The translations under genes and the position numbers were made by a program. Under the pieces are notes generated by a model that was not told where the DNA came from, made no database searches, and saw nothing but the letters and a program-made list of their open reading frames with translations. DNA of 64,000 nt from Actinomadura macra NBRC 14102 (lineage in GTDB: Bacteria > Actinomycetota > Actinomycetes > Streptosporangiales > Streptosporangiaceae), in NCBI RefSeq assembly GCF_001552215.1, contig NZ_BCQT01000004.1:310001-374000 (forward strand). Reading direction: 5' to 3'. Position 1 is the first letter of the stretch. Each line of letters starts with the position of its first letter. This document shows positions 44,921 through 54,138 of the stretch, piece by piece.

Positions 44921-45988
44921 CTAGTCCTCCCTGAGCGCGCTCGCCCCACGTTTCACTGTCCCGGACCGATGCGCCCGGACGATCGCCGCCCCGACGATCA
45001 TGAGGGCGAGCCCTGCGAGGGACCGGTCGCCCAGCGAGAACGCCCACGGCCCCCGGGCCACGACGTCGTCGCCGACGTCGGCCACGACGAGCAGCGCGCC
45101 CACCGCGATGAGCCCCCATCCCGCCCGCCGGTGCGGTGCCGGGCGCCGCGCCACCAGCACCACCGCGCCGACGGCCAGCGCGAGCACCGCCGTACCGGGC
45201 CACGTTCCCGTCCAATGCGGCGGCGCGTACCGGGGCGGCGGCACGGAGATCGCCCCCTTCGGCAGCCGGACCCGGACCGTCATGCCCTCATGGGGCCGCA
45301 ACGCGCTCTGCGTGAAGTCCACCGCGTAGGGGCCGTCACGATCGCGCAGGCACCTCGTCGTCTCGCCCCGCGCACCCGCGCGGCAGTTCACATGCCAGAG
45401 AGGTACCGGCGCCTCGACCCGCACCGCCGCGTTCCCGATGGGCACGTCCCAGGACGTCCCGAGCGCGTCCCACACCAGTTCGTCGTGGTCGGTGTGGGGG
45501 GTGAACACCCACGCCATCTCGTACTCGATCACGTACGCCTGCCGCCCCCGCACCTCGCGGTGCCGGTCGCCGACGCTGATCTGCACGTCGTGCAGGAGCG
45601 TGAGCGTCCTGGCACGGGCCGGGGCGCCGGTCGAGGAGCTGGTGCGGACGTTGCGGACGTCGTAGAGCCGGTCGGCGTGCCGGAACGGGACGCGCCGGAC
45701 GATCCCATGCTCCCCGCCACGCGCGAAGTCATAGGTGATCGTCTCCCTGACCTGCAAGATCCCGTCGGTGCGGAGGGTCAGCACGACGTCATAGGTCGGG
45801 ATGCTCTCATGCTGCACGGGCTCCGGCGGCGGCACGGCGGCCGCGGGAGGCGCGGCAAGCGCGGCGGGCGGCCGTTCGTCGCTCGCGGGCGGGGCGGCGG
45901 CGTTCGCGGGCAGGACGAACAGCGCGGCCACCAGCGGCATCGCCGCGGCGACCGCCGCCCCCCGGACACGACCACGCACGTCAGGCAT
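44921..45988 (-). CDS. DUF2207 domain membrane protein
   Basis: A 355-residue exported protein. The signal peptide is followed by an Ala/Pro-rich linker. A DUF2207 extracytoplasmic domain (about 60-255) contains YDVVLTLRTDGILQVRETITYDFA, GIVRRVPFRH and VIEYEMAWVF. Three hydrophobic helices and a short basic tail finish it. Typical DUF2207 proteins have a longer glycine-rich C-terminal region after the helices, absent here. Function unknown. It is divergent from the duplicated histidine kinase gene and is the first gene of the accessory block. Confidence 0.8.
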   Translation of the reverse strand: MPDVRGRVRGAAVAAAMPLVAALFVLPANAAAPPASDERPPAALAAPPAAAVPPPEPVQHESIPTYDVVLTLRTDGILQVRETITYDFARGGEHGIVRRVPFRHADRLYDVRNVRTSSSTGAPARARTLTLLHDVQISVGDRHREVRGRQAYVIEYEMAWVFTPHTDHDELVWDALGTSWDVPIGNAAVRVEAPVPLWHVNCRAGARGETTRCLRDRDGPYAVDFTQSALRPHEGMTVRVRLPKGAISVPPPRYAPPHWTGTWPGTAVLALAVGAVVLVARRPAPHRRAGWGLIAVGALLVVADVGDDVVARGPWAFSLGDRSLAGLALMIVGAAIVRAHRSGTVKRGASALRED

Positions 45989-46117
45989 AGTTCCACCGTT
46001 ACCGTCAGGACGTCTGCGTAACGAAGCGATTACCCGTGGACCTGGTTCGGGTCATGCATCCCCCACCGACGTTTTGAACGGACCAACCACCCGTCAAACC
46101 CCCCGTAAGGTCGTGGC

Positions 46118-48157
46118 GTGGGGAAACGGGGACGAAAGAAAGCTGAGGTCGCACGGCCGCCGGGGGCGCCCAGGGGGGCGGCGCCGTGGCCGAGTGTGCC
46201 GGATTTCGCCGTGCCCGCACTGCTGGCGACCGTCCAGATCGGCGGGTCCTGGGCACTGGCGGCAGCGGACGACCTCCACCGCAGCCAGGGCCGCTGGATG
46301 GCCGCGCTCGCCTGCGTCGTCATCGCGTGCGTCGCGCTGATCTGGCGGCGGACGGCGCCGGTGCCGGTCCTCGTGGCCACCATCGCCTGCTCGGGGGCCG
46401 GTGTCCTCGTGATGGGCACCCCCGACACCCTGGTCGGCGGTCTCTCGGACGCGGTCGCCCTCTACTCGCTCGCGGTGCACCGGGAACGTCGGCAGGTGAT
46501 GGTCGGCGGCGCCGTCGCCATCGCGGTGTCCCTGGCCACCGTCGCGCCGCTGACGAAGAGCCTGGCCGACGGCCTGCTCAACTGCACGCTGAACGTCCTG
46601 TACTACGTGGTGATCACCGCGCTCGGCCAGCTCCGCCAGCAGTACAAGCAGCGGCGGCGAGCGCTCGCGGAGCAGCTCGCCGAAGCGGAGCGGGCCCGGC
46701 GCGCGGCGGCGGGCTCCGAGCGCGAGCGGCTGGCCCGCGACCTGCACGACGTCGCGGGCCATCACCTCAGCGCCGTCGTCGTGCACAGCGGCGCCGTCTC
46801 CCGGACGACCGACCCCGACCTGAAGCGGCAGGCGCTCGCGGCCGCCGCCGACACCGGCCGCGACGTCCTGCGCGCGCTCACCCGCCTGGTCGACGTCATG
46901 GGCCCGCAGGACCCGGACGGCGGCCTGGACTCCAGCCTTCCCCAGCTCTGCCAGGGCCTGGCCCGGCTCGGCGTCCCGGTCTCGCTGACGATCGAGGGAC
47001 GCACACCGAGGCTGCGTCCCGAGGTGGGCATGGCCGCGTACCGGATCGTCCAGGAGTCCCTGACCAACGCGATGCGCTACGCCCCGGGCGCCCCCGTGGC
47101 GGTCGAGGTCCGCCACGTGCCGGGCGCGATCGAACTCCTGGTCGCCAACGAGGCGCCCGCCGAGGACGCCGCGGTCCCGGCTCTCGGCACGGGGCGCGGT
47201 ATCGCCGGCATGCGCGAGCGCGCGGAGGCCTTGGGCGGGACCCTGACCGCCGCCGCTGCCGAGCGCACCAAAGAAGTGTCCCGTTCACGGGACACGATGC
47301 TCACCGAAGCGCGAGACACCGGCCTGGCGGGCTGGACGGTCCAGGCGGTGCTGCCGACCATCTCCGGCGGCGGACGGCGGCTGGGATGGTCCGAGGTGCT
47401 GGACGCGACGGTGGTCGCCTCCTGCGCGATACTCCCGGCGCTGGTGGCCTTCACCCCGCCCGAGCCGATCCTCGGGCACGCCTCGACCATGGGCGCCGCG
47501 GCGATCGTCGTCTTCCTGCTGCTGCGCGGCGTCCCGCTGTGGTGGCGGCGCCGCGCCCCCTACCTCGCCCTCGGCGGGCTGGCCGCCATGGACATCGCCG
47601 CGGCCCTCACCGCCGGGACACAGGCCCAGTCGCTCCTCGCGCTGCTGCTGATCGGCGCCCCGGCGGAGATGGTCGCGGTCTACGCGGTGGGCGGGCACGC
47701 CCGGCACGGCAGGCGGACCTGGCCCGCCCCGTTCATCGGCGCGGTGCCTTGGGCGGTGACGTTCACGGTGCTGCTGGTGACCGACCCGGAGACCGAGCAG
47801 ACATCGGGCGTCATCCCGTTCACGCTCGGCGCGGGCGGCCTGTTCGGCGTCCTCGTCCTGCTGCCGTTCTGGGCCTGGGGCAAGACCGTCACCGGGCGGG
47901 GCCAGCGCTGGGAGGCGACGGCGCGGGAGACCATGGCGGCGCGCACGGGCGAGGCCGTCCAGGCGGAACGGCACCGGGTGGCACTCGGTCTGCGCGCCAC
48001 CGTCCTCGACCACACCGCGCGCCTCGTGCGCGCCGCCGAGGCGGGCATGGCCGGAACCGAGGCGGACGCGAGGGCGGCGCTGGACTCCGTCACCGAGCTC
48101 GCGCGGACCGCTCTCCTCGACATGCGGGCCCTGCTCGACGCGCTGGAAGAGGAATGA
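46118..48157 (+). CDS. Duplicated NarL-type sensor histidine kinase
   Basis: A 679-residue membrane kinase. Module 1 (about 30-390) has several helices, a HisKA_3 dimerisation helix with His210 in RLARDLHDVAGHH and an ATPase domain (VQESLTNAMRYAPG, GRGIAGMRERAEALGG). Module 2 (about 420-679) repeats the membrane portion, then a helix reading AERHRVALGLRATVLDHTA. In module 2 the Asp-Leu-His-Asp phosphoacceptor is replaced and no ATPase domain follows. No response regulator is adjacent, so it is an orphan. The GTG at 46118 has AAGG eight bases upstream. The second half may be a sensory or dimerisation add-on. Confidence 0.82.
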   Translation: MGKRGRKKAEVARPPGAPRGAAPWPSVPDFAVPALLATVQIGGSWALAAADDLHRSQGRWMAALACVVIACVALIWRRTAPVPVLVATIACSGAGVLVMGTPDTLVGGLSDAVALYSLAVHRERRQVMVGGAVAIAVSLATVAPLTKSLADGLLNCTLNVLYYVVITALGQLRQQYKQRRRALAEQLAEAERARRAAAGSERERLARDLHDVAGHHLSAVVVHSGAVSRTTDPDLKRQALAAAADTGRDVLRALTRLVDVMGPQDPDGGLDSSLPQLCQGLARLGVPVSLTIEGRTPRLRPEVGMAAYRIVQESLTNAMRYAPGAPVAVEVRHVPGAIELLVANEAPAEDAAVPALGTGRGIAGMRERAEALGGTLTAAAAERTKEVSRSRDTMLTEARDTGLAGWTVQAVLPTISGGGRRLGWSEVLDATVVASCAILPALVAFTPPEPILGHASTMGAAAIVVFLLLRGVPLWWRRRAPYLALGGLAAMDIAAALTAGTQAQSLLALLLIGAPAEMVAVYAVGGHARHGRRTWPAPFIGAVPWAVTFTVLLVTDPETEQTSGVIPFTLGAGGLFGVLVLLPFWAWGKTVTGRGQRWEATARETMAARTGEAVQAERHRVALGLRATVLDHTARLVRAAEAGMAGTEADARAALDSVTELARTALLDMRALLDALEEE

Positions 48158-48366
48158 CACCGGTGTGATCTTGGTCATGATCTCCGGCTCGTTCAGCCCG
48201 AGCGGAGCACGCCCGAGACCTTTGGACGACGGGGAAGCCGTTGCGGTTCGCCGCATCGCCGGTTTCGGCCACGGTGATCTCGATCTAAGCTCTCCATAAA
48301 AATGATCTTGCCCGTCCTGCTAGGTTTCCCCGCTAAACCCCGGAAGATCACCATACGGAGGGACCA

Positions 48367-48813
48367 ATGCGGAGATTTGCTGCCGTGGCGCTGGCCGCCG
48401 GCACCATGATGACCGGCATGGCGGTCGTCGGCGCCCCCGCCGACGCCACCGTCACCACCAAGGCCGCCGCCAAGAGCTGGGCGCCGTACAACTCCTACGC
48501 CAACATCAGCGCTTGGGGCACCTACACCCGTACCAGCAGCACCGTCACCGTGAAGGGATACCTCGCCGACGGCAAGAAGAACGGCTGGACGGCCTGCGTG
48601 CGCTTCCTCTTCACCGAAGGCAATCTGCGCTACTGGTCCCGGCACAAGATCGTCGGCATCGACCGGAACGGGAACCAGTACAACTACGACGGTGCGGCGA
48701 AGGTGGCCATCAAGACCAGCTCCAGCTACACCGGCCACCTGTACGTGCAGGAGTGCGGCCGCAACAAGAAGACCGGCAAGTACGCCTACGGCAAGAGCAA
48801 GCGCATCTTCTGA
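48367..48813 (+). CDS. Small secreted protein, tandem paralogue 1
   Basis: A 148-residue exported protein. The signal peptide probably ends at ADA near residue 27. The mature part is beta-rich and basic, with GTYTRTSSTVTVKGYLADGK, GWTACVRF, YTGHLYVQECG and a lysine-rich end. Its two cysteines (TAC and QEC) could form one disulfide. It is clearly paralogous to the next gene: GTYTR, VT, LxD, NGW, TEG, HLY and ECG align in order. GGAGGGACC precedes the ATG. I do not recognise a named family. Confidence 0.75.
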   Translation: MRRFAAVALAAGTMMTGMAVVGAPADATVTTKAAAKSWAPYNSYANISAWGTYTRTSSTVTVKGYLADGKKNGWTACVRFLFTEGNLRYWSRHKIVGIDRNGNQYNYDGAAKVAIKTSSSYTGHLYVQECGRNKKTGKYAYGKSKRIF

Positions 48814-48843
48814 GCCCGAGCCATCCCCCGCATTGAGTCACAG

Positions 48844-48870
48844 GGGCCCCACCGTTTCGCGGTGGGGCCC
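48844..48870 (+). terminator. Hairpin between the two secreted paralogues
   Basis: GGGCCCCACCG (48844-48854) and CGGTGGGGCCC (48860-48870) form a perfect 11 bp stem with loop TTTCG. It begins 30 bases after the first stop and ends 58 bases before the second start, so the paralogues may be separate units or differ in level. Confidence 0.7.
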
Positions 48871-48928
48871 TCCCCGTACCCACCCGACTGCTATTTTCGG
48901 ACTGCTCCCAACGCGGCAGGAGGGTCCC

Positions 48929-49348
48929 ATGCGGCGCATCGCGACCGTGACGATCTCCACAGGACTCGTCCTCATCTACCTCAGCGCCTCGTCTGCCAGC
49001 GCCTCAGCCAAGAACTGGGAGACCACCGGCGCCTACAAGGCTGTCCAGGCAGGCGGCACGTACACCCGCGGGTCCGGCAAAGTGACCATCAGCGGATGGC
49101 TCCAGGACGATAAGTCCAACGGCTGGGCCGCCGCCGTGCAGTTCAGAACGACCGAGGGCGACGGCCGACACACGAGCGAAGTGTTTTTCTTCCTCTCCAA
49201 TGGCATCCCCGCGGATCTGAAGTACCACCAGGACTACGGGAAGTTCTTCACATCCGACTACACGACCCACCTCTATGCCCGCGAGTGCGGCGTGACCCCG
49301 GATAAGAAACGCACCACCAAGTGCGCGGACTGGCAGAAGATCTACTGA
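48929..49348 (+). CDS. Small secreted protein, tandem paralogue 2
   Basis: A 139-residue exported protein. A signal peptide (SASSASA cleavage region) is followed by GTYTRGSGKVTISGWLQDDK, GWAAAVQFRTTEGDGRH and YTTHLYARECGVTP. It shares the order of motifs with the preceding gene but lacks the first cysteine of that protein. Instead it has ECG and KCADW at the C terminus, so any disulfide is rearranged. GCAGGAGGG precedes the ATG. It is convergent with the sigma-partner gene. Confidence 0.75.
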   Translation: MRRIATVTISTGLVLIYLSASSASASAKNWETTGAYKAVQAGGTYTRGSGKVTISGWLQDDKSNGWAAAVQFRTTEGDGRHTSEVFFFLSNGIPADLKYHQDYGKFFTSDYTTHLYARECGVTPDKKRTTKCADWQKIY

Positions 49349-49354
49349 GCCCGG

Positions 49355-50560
49355 TCACCAGTCCAGGTCGTAGAAACTCTCGACCGCCGGAAGCTTGACC
49401 GCCATCCTCTTGTCCACGAGGTCGAAGAGCCCTGTAGCCGTTATCACAAATCGCCCCGAGGCGTCGGCCTTGAGAATCTCACCCTCGACGAAGCTGACAC
49501 CAGAACGACGAATCGAACGCAGCACCCGTCCATCATCGGCCGAAACCACAAATCCCTCGGTCATAGCCGAAGAGGGAGAAGGGGACGCACGCTCATCCGT
49601 CGCGACCGCCTTGAGAGCAAACTCGACGACCAGGGCCTGGCGACCGTCCGCGCTGGCAACCACTCCTTCAAAATTCCGTCCCATTGTGATCACGCGAATG
49701 GCGCGACTTACGGTGACCACATGCCCCGCCGGTGCCGTGGCCACCGGAAGCCTCCGCAGTTCGTGAATGTCCTTGCGGTGCGCGGAATTATCGCTCACAT
49801 ACCTGGAACGCACAAAGAAGAGCCAGTCACCAGAGTTTGAGAGTGACAGTTTACCATCGCTGGCACCTTGAGTTTCCTTCCATACCTTCCGCCTGCCGGA
49901 CAGCGTGTCGAGTGCCATGATACGTGTGCCTACCGCGTTTTCTCCGGCGGGTATCTCAGCCGAACAGGCCGCGACACTATAGGCCAGCCTGCTTCCGCTG
50001 GGTGTGACCGCGAGAGAGCTCTTCTCACTGGGAATGCCCGAAATGTAGGAACCGGGTACACGCCGATAGCCAGTGAATTCCCCTGTGGCGTTGACCGAAA
50101 ATCTGGCGATGCTGCTGCCACAGCGCCCCGCCGTCCCCGCGCCCATGAGCACGAACAGCGTCCTGCCATCGCCGGAGGCAGCCAGCCCGTGAAAGGTAAC
50201 GCCTCGCGGCGCGGCCCGCGATCCCAGCAGTCGTCCGGTGCGCGAATCGCGGACCTCCACTCGGGAAGGACTCTTCCCGTCGGCGAGATAGCCGGCGAAG
50301 AGGAACCGCGGCATCGTCGGGACCTTCTGGAGGCGGCGGTCAGGCTGGTGGACCAGTTCCCGCAGCACCACCAGCCCGGCGATCATCGCCAGGACGGTGA
50401 CGACCGCGCACAGCGGCAGCACCCAGCCGCGCAGCGGTGCGCCACGGGCGATGCGTTCCCTGCGAGGGTGCCGCCGTCCAGGGAAGGGCCTCGGCTTGTC
50501 GTCCACCGTGTCCGCCGAGGCGCGCAGCGCGTCACGCAATCGGTTCTCGATGTCGGTCAT
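49355..50560 (-). CDS. Membrane-anchored beta-propeller-like partner of the ECF sigma factor
   Basis: A 401-residue type II membrane protein. A basic, helical cytosolic leader (1-44; ENRLRDALRASADTVD) is followed by one transmembrane helix (about 45-67). The large extracytoplasmic region has repeated strands such as GLAASGDGRTLFVLMG, LAVTPSGSRLAYSVAAC and GVVASADGRQALVVEF, typical of TolB/WD40-like propellers. It overlaps the sigma gene by 4 bases, so it is probably its anti-sigma or sensor partner. No zinc anti-sigma HxxxCxxC motif is present, so the mechanism would differ. Confidence 0.72.
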   Translation of the reverse strand: MTDIENRLRDALRASADTVDDKPRPFPGRRHPRRERIARGAPLRGWVLPLCAVVTVLAMIAGLVVLRELVHQPDRRLQKVPTMPRFLFAGYLADGKSPSRVEVRDSRTGRLLGSRAAPRGVTFHGLAASGDGRTLFVLMGAGTAGRCGSSIARFSVNATGEFTGYRRVPGSYISGIPSEKSSLAVTPSGSRLAYSVAACSAEIPAGENAVGTRIMALDTLSGRRKVWKETQGASDGKLSLSNSGDWLFFVRSRYVSDNSAHRKDIHELRRLPVATAPAGHVVTVSRAIRVITMGRNFEGVVASADGRQALVVEFALKAVATDERASPSPSSAMTEGFVVSADDGRVLRSIRRSGVSFVEGEILKADASGRFVITATGLFDLVDKRMAVKLPAVESFYDLDW

Positions 50561-51057
50561 CGCGCCTCCTCCCCCAGCTCGCGGGTCAGCGCGGCGAGCG
50601 CCCTGACCATCGTGGACCGGACGGTCCCGGGACGGATACCCATCGCCTCCGCGACCTCGGCATCGCTGAGGTCGAGGTAGTAGCGCAGCACGAGCGCCTC
50701 GCGCTGCCGGCGGGGCAGTCGCCGCAGCGCCGCCATCACCTCCCGGCGGTCCTCCCCGGCCAGGGCGGCCGACTCGGCCGACCAGACCGGTGGTTCATGC
50801 GGTTCGGTGTGCCGCCACACCATCTTGCGCCGCCGCAAGGTCATCCGGCACCCGTTCAGCACTGCGGCGCGCACATAGGCGAGGAGCTTGCTCTCATCGT
50901 CGAGCTTCGGGGCCTTGTCCTGCATGCGCAGGAAGACGTCCTGCACGACGTCCTCGGCGGTGGCCTCGTCCCCAACGAGCAGGACGGCCATCCGGACGAG
51001 ACCGGTCTGGTGCTCCTCGTACAGCGCGACGAGATCGCGAGCCTGGGGGATCACCAC
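50557..51057 (-). CDS. SigE-family ECF RNA polymerase sigma factor
   Basis: A 166-residue extracytoplasmic-function sigma factor. Region 2 includes LYEEHQTGLVRMAVLLVGDEATAEDVVQDVFLRM in pieces, and region 4 includes LPRRQREALVLRYYLDLSDAEVAEAMGIRPGTVRS. The SigE-family spacing and size fit. It is co-translated with the downstream propeller protein. Two tandem GTG codons at 51052-51057 start it and no good ribosome-binding site is visible, so a leaderless or weakly initiated transcript is possible. Confidence 0.88.
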   Translation of the reverse strand: MVIPQARDLVALYEEHQTGLVRMAVLLVGDEATAEDVVQDVFLRMQDKAPKLDDESKLLAYVRAAVLNGCRMTLRRRKMVWRHTEPHEPPVWSAESAALAGEDRREVMAALRRLPRRQREALVLRYYLDLSDAEVAEAMGIRPGTVRSTMVRALAALTRELGEEAR

Positions 51058-51158
51058 GGAGGGATCTTAGGCGTACACAACTCGCAAACCCATGCAAACC
51101 ATGAAGTATCTGACGGCCAGTGAAGGCCACCGTCATCCTGGTGCCGAAACGCCGCGCG

Positions 51159-51893
51159 CTACCTCAGCGATGCGAACAACTCGCTGAACCCCGTGCTCGG
51201 CTCGAGTCCCAGTTCACGCTTGAGGAGCCGGCGGTAGCCCGTGTACACGCGCCATGCGCTGGCGTGATCGCCGCGGCCCAGGTGGGCGGACGCCATGATC
51301 CGGTGAGGCGCCTCGCCGAACGCATCGACCGCCGCGGCCGTCCCGGCGAGTTCCAGCGCGTCGACCGTGCCACCGGACGCCAGGCTCTGCTCGGCGAGCC
51401 GCTCCAGGGCGAGAACGCGAAGCCTGTCCCACTGCACCCGGACGACCTCCACCTTCTCGTCCGTCCAGCCGTGGAGCAGTTCCCTGCCGAGGACGCCCGT
51501 ATCGGCGGACCGCGCGGGCTCCGGCGGGACCTTCCTGTCGATCACCGACCGCGCCAGACTCCGGGCCTCACACAGGTCGACCCGGACATCTTGCACCAGC
51601 CGGATATGCCCAGTCGTGGCTTCCAGAAGCCTCCCGCCGGTCTCCCGGCGGACGCGCCACAGCGCCTGCCGCAGCCGCTTCGCCGCACCGACGGGCTCCG
51701 CGTCGGGCCACAGCCTGGCTTGGACGGTGCGTCTCGCGATCCACGTCTCTTCTAAGGCCACCATGACGACCAACGAGCAGATCCCCTCCGACAGACGGAC
51801 CTCCCGCCCTCCCACCTGGCAGCGGAAGGACGGGAGCAGTTCCAGCCGAACACCGTCGGCCCCGCCGGTCTCGTCGGTTCCTTCATTCCCCAT
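51159..51893 (-). CDS. SARP/BTAD-type transcriptional regulator
   Basis: A 244-residue regulator. An OmpR-like winged-helix DNA-binding domain is at about 15-90 (GGREVRLSEGICSLVVMVAL, RRTVQARLWPD, KRLRQALWRVRR). A bacterial transcriptional activation domain follows at about 98-244, with AYRRLLKRELG-like TGYRRLLKRELGLEPS near the end. SARPs control secondary-metabolite and peptide loci in actinobacteria. It is the last gene of the secreted protein-ABC operon, 52 bases after the permease. No strong ribosome-binding site precedes the ATG at 51893, and no C-terminal NTPase is present. Confidence 0.83.
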   Translation of the reverse strand: MGNEGTDETGGADGVRLELLPSFRCQVGGREVRLSEGICSLVVMVALEETWIARRTVQARLWPDAEPVGAAKRLRQALWRVRRETGGRLLEATTGHIRLVQDVRVDLCEARSLARSVIDRKVPPEPARSADTGVLGRELLHGWTDEKVEVVRVQWDRLRVLALERLAEQSLASGGTVDALELAGTAAAVDAFGEAPHRIMASAHLGRGDHASAWRVYTGYRRLLKRELGLEPSTGFSELFASLR

Positions 51894-51945
51894 GCACAGT
51901 AGATGCGCGGGCGCGTTCTTCTGCTGCTCGGTGGCGGCGGGGATT

Positions 51946-54138
51946 TCAGTCGTTCACGGGTCGCCAGCGCCGGGCCGCACGTGCGGCACCGACGCCCCCG
52001 GCCAGCCCGATGAGCAGGGCCAGTGCCGCCGCACCGCCCATGCCCGTAGCGAGGGCACCCCAGGAGAACCGCCCCTCCTTCACCTGGGCGATGAAGAACA
52101 GCCCGTGCCAGGCCGTGACGGCACCGCCGACGATCGTCGTCAGCCACAGCGGGACGGTGAGGTTCCAGAGCGCCACCGACATGTAGACCGACCGGCGGTC
52201 GGTCTGCACGGCGAGCGGTGCGAGCGCGTCGCTGAACTGGAGGAACTCCGCCGCGGCGCTCGTCGCCGCGGCCAGCATGAGGATCAGGATTCCGGCGCCT
52301 CCGAACAGCATCACCCACTGGCCCAACCGCATGAGGGACGCCGCCGCGCCGCCGTACTCGATCCCCAGCCCCTCCGCGGTGAATCCGAAGACGGCATACG
52401 CGACCTGCTGGACGCGCCATCCTTCGCCCTGGCGTTCCCCGACCACCACGAGGTAGTTCTCCTGCCTCTGGGGGCGTCCGTCGCCGAGGAGCGCCCTCTC
52501 GGGCACGGCCTGGACGTGCAGTCCGGATTCGTCTCCTGCCCACCATCGGGCGAGTTCCTGGATCCTGGCGTCGCCCGCCTGGAGGGACGTCCCTTCAGGC
52601 CGGATCGGACACCCCAGCCCGACCGTCCTCAGGGTGGTGCAGGTCCCGGTCAGCGTGACCGGCTTTCCGTCGTCTCCTCTGCCAAGCCGGAGGGTTCTGG
52701 CCTCCGGCGGGATGCCGCGCAGGAACCGCTGAATCTGCCCGCGGCTCGCTTCGCTGATGTCGACGAGGAGGACCCGGTCGCCCACGCGGTTCTCGGTCTC
52801 GACGGCCGCGCGGGCCGGCTCGTTGAGCCTGCTGGTCCAGACCTGGATCTGCGTGATCAGCCCCAGCCCGATGACCAGCGCGGTGGCCAGCCGGACGATC
52901 ACCCCCGGGTGCGCGGAGATCCACCGTCCGGCGATCAGCCGCGGGGGCGAGCCCCGGCGCCGCCCCGCCGAGGTGACCAGACCGCCGAACCGGCGGCTGA
53001 CGGCGGCCGCCACGGAGGGCAGCGAGGCCCACATGGTCATGGTGGAGGCGATGTAGAGCAGCAGTCCGTTGAGACCCGGGACGCCGCTGCTGACGACGAC
53101 CCCGGCGACCGACGTGATGAAGACGGCGACCCGCCATTTCGGCACCCGTGTGGCGAAGCTCCTCGGACGCGTCGCCCGTCCCGTGCGATCCACCCGGTGC
53201 AGGCCCACCGCCAGGACGAGGACAAGCAGGAATGACACCGCGAGGGCGCAGGGGACGGCCCATGCCCAGGCCCGGACGTCCGCCTTCCCCACGATGTAGC
53301 CGGTGACCGGAAGCGGCATGTTCACGATCATCAACGGGATCGTGAGCACGCTCGCGACGACCGCGCCCAGCAGCGCGGGAGGCGCCGCCTCGCCGACGGT
53401 GACCAGGGCCCGGTGCCGCCAGCCGGCGCCGAGGACCTGCAACAGCGCGCCACGGCGATCACGGGCGGACGACCCGCACCGCGCGGCGACGACCACCAGC
53501 GCGAGACAGGGCAGGCCCGCCAGCCCGCCGATGGTCGCCAGTACCTGGATCATGGGCCACGCGTCGAGCCGCTCGCCGATCGGGGACCACTGACGGTTCC
53601 CGAATCCGGCGATCTTGTGCCAGCCGTCCCCCGCGACGTCGGCGTTCGCCGGATGGACGTAGGCGAACAGTTCGGACGGAGAGGAGAGGCCGGACTCCGC
53701 GATGCGGCCGGCGAAACGCCCGTAACGGGTCGTCACATGCTCGTCCGACGGCCGATCCGCCAAGGCCGGCGACAGGAACACCTCCCCGGGACCGGGCCAT
53801 CGGGTCAGGCCCGGGGGCGGAGGGGCCGTCGGGTCGAGCGGCACGACCTCGATGATCCCCACCGATGCGCCGTGGAGCGTGTCGGTGCCTTCCGCCCACA
53901 AAGCCACCGTCGCCTGCCCGGATCTGGTCGGCAGCGGGCTGCGCGCCACGTCCCGCCGCTCCCGGCCGTCATAGATCGCCGCGGTGCAGACCAGGGCGGT
54001 CAAGCCGATCGTCAGCACCAGGGAGGCCAGGAACAGTGAGACGAACCGCAGCCGGCCGCCCTGGGCCGCCCGTCCCGCCGCCCAGCCCGTCCTCAGCAGC
54101 TGGCCGGCCAGCCGCCGGCCGCTCGCACCGCCCCTCAC
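51946..54138 (-). CDS. FtsX-type ABC transporter permease
   Basis: A 730-residue permease with about ten transmembrane helices in two FtsX-like halves. A first helix near 30-55 is followed by an extracytoplasmic domain (about 60-185). A helix bundle follows at about 190-390. A second external domain (about 440-600) contains two cysteines (GTCTTLRTVGLGC), and four helices end the protein. The layout is that of MacB/LolCE-like and bacteriocin-immunity permeases, which act on peptides or lipids rather than small solutes. Its GTG overlaps the ATPase stop by 4 bases. Substrate unknown; the neighbouring secreted protein is the obvious candidate. Confidence 0.82.
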   Translation of the reverse strand: MRGGASGRRLAGQLLRTGWAAGRAAQGGRLRFVSLFLASLVLTIGLTALVCTAAIYDGRERRDVARSPLPTRSGQATVALWAEGTDTLHGASVGIIEVVPLDPTAPPPPGLTRWPGPGEVFLSPALADRPSDEHVTTRYGRFAGRIAESGLSSPSELFAYVHPANADVAGDGWHKIAGFGNRQWSPIGERLDAWPMIQVLATIGGLAGLPCLALVVVAARCGSSARDRRGALLQVLGAGWRHRALVTVGEAAPPALLGAVVASVLTIPLMIVNMPLPVTGYIVGKADVRAWAWAVPCALAVSFLLVLVLAVGLHRVDRTGRATRPRSFATRVPKWRVAVFITSVAGVVVSSGVPGLNGLLLYIASTMTMWASLPSVAAAVSRRFGGLVTSAGRRRGSPPRLIAGRWISAHPGVIVRLATALVIGLGLITQIQVWTSRLNEPARAAVETENRVGDRVLLVDISEASRGQIQRFLRGIPPEARTLRLGRGDDGKPVTLTGTCTTLRTVGLGCPIRPEGTSLQAGDARIQELARWWAGDESGLHVQAVPERALLGDGRPQRQENYLVVVGERQGEGWRVQQVAYAVFGFTAEGLGIEYGGAAASLMRLGQWVMLFGGAGILILMLAAATSAAAEFLQFSDALAPLAVQTDRRSVYMSVALWNLTVPLWLTTIVGGAVTAWHGLFFIAQVKEGRFSWGALATGMGGAAALALLIGLAGGVGAARAARRWRPVND

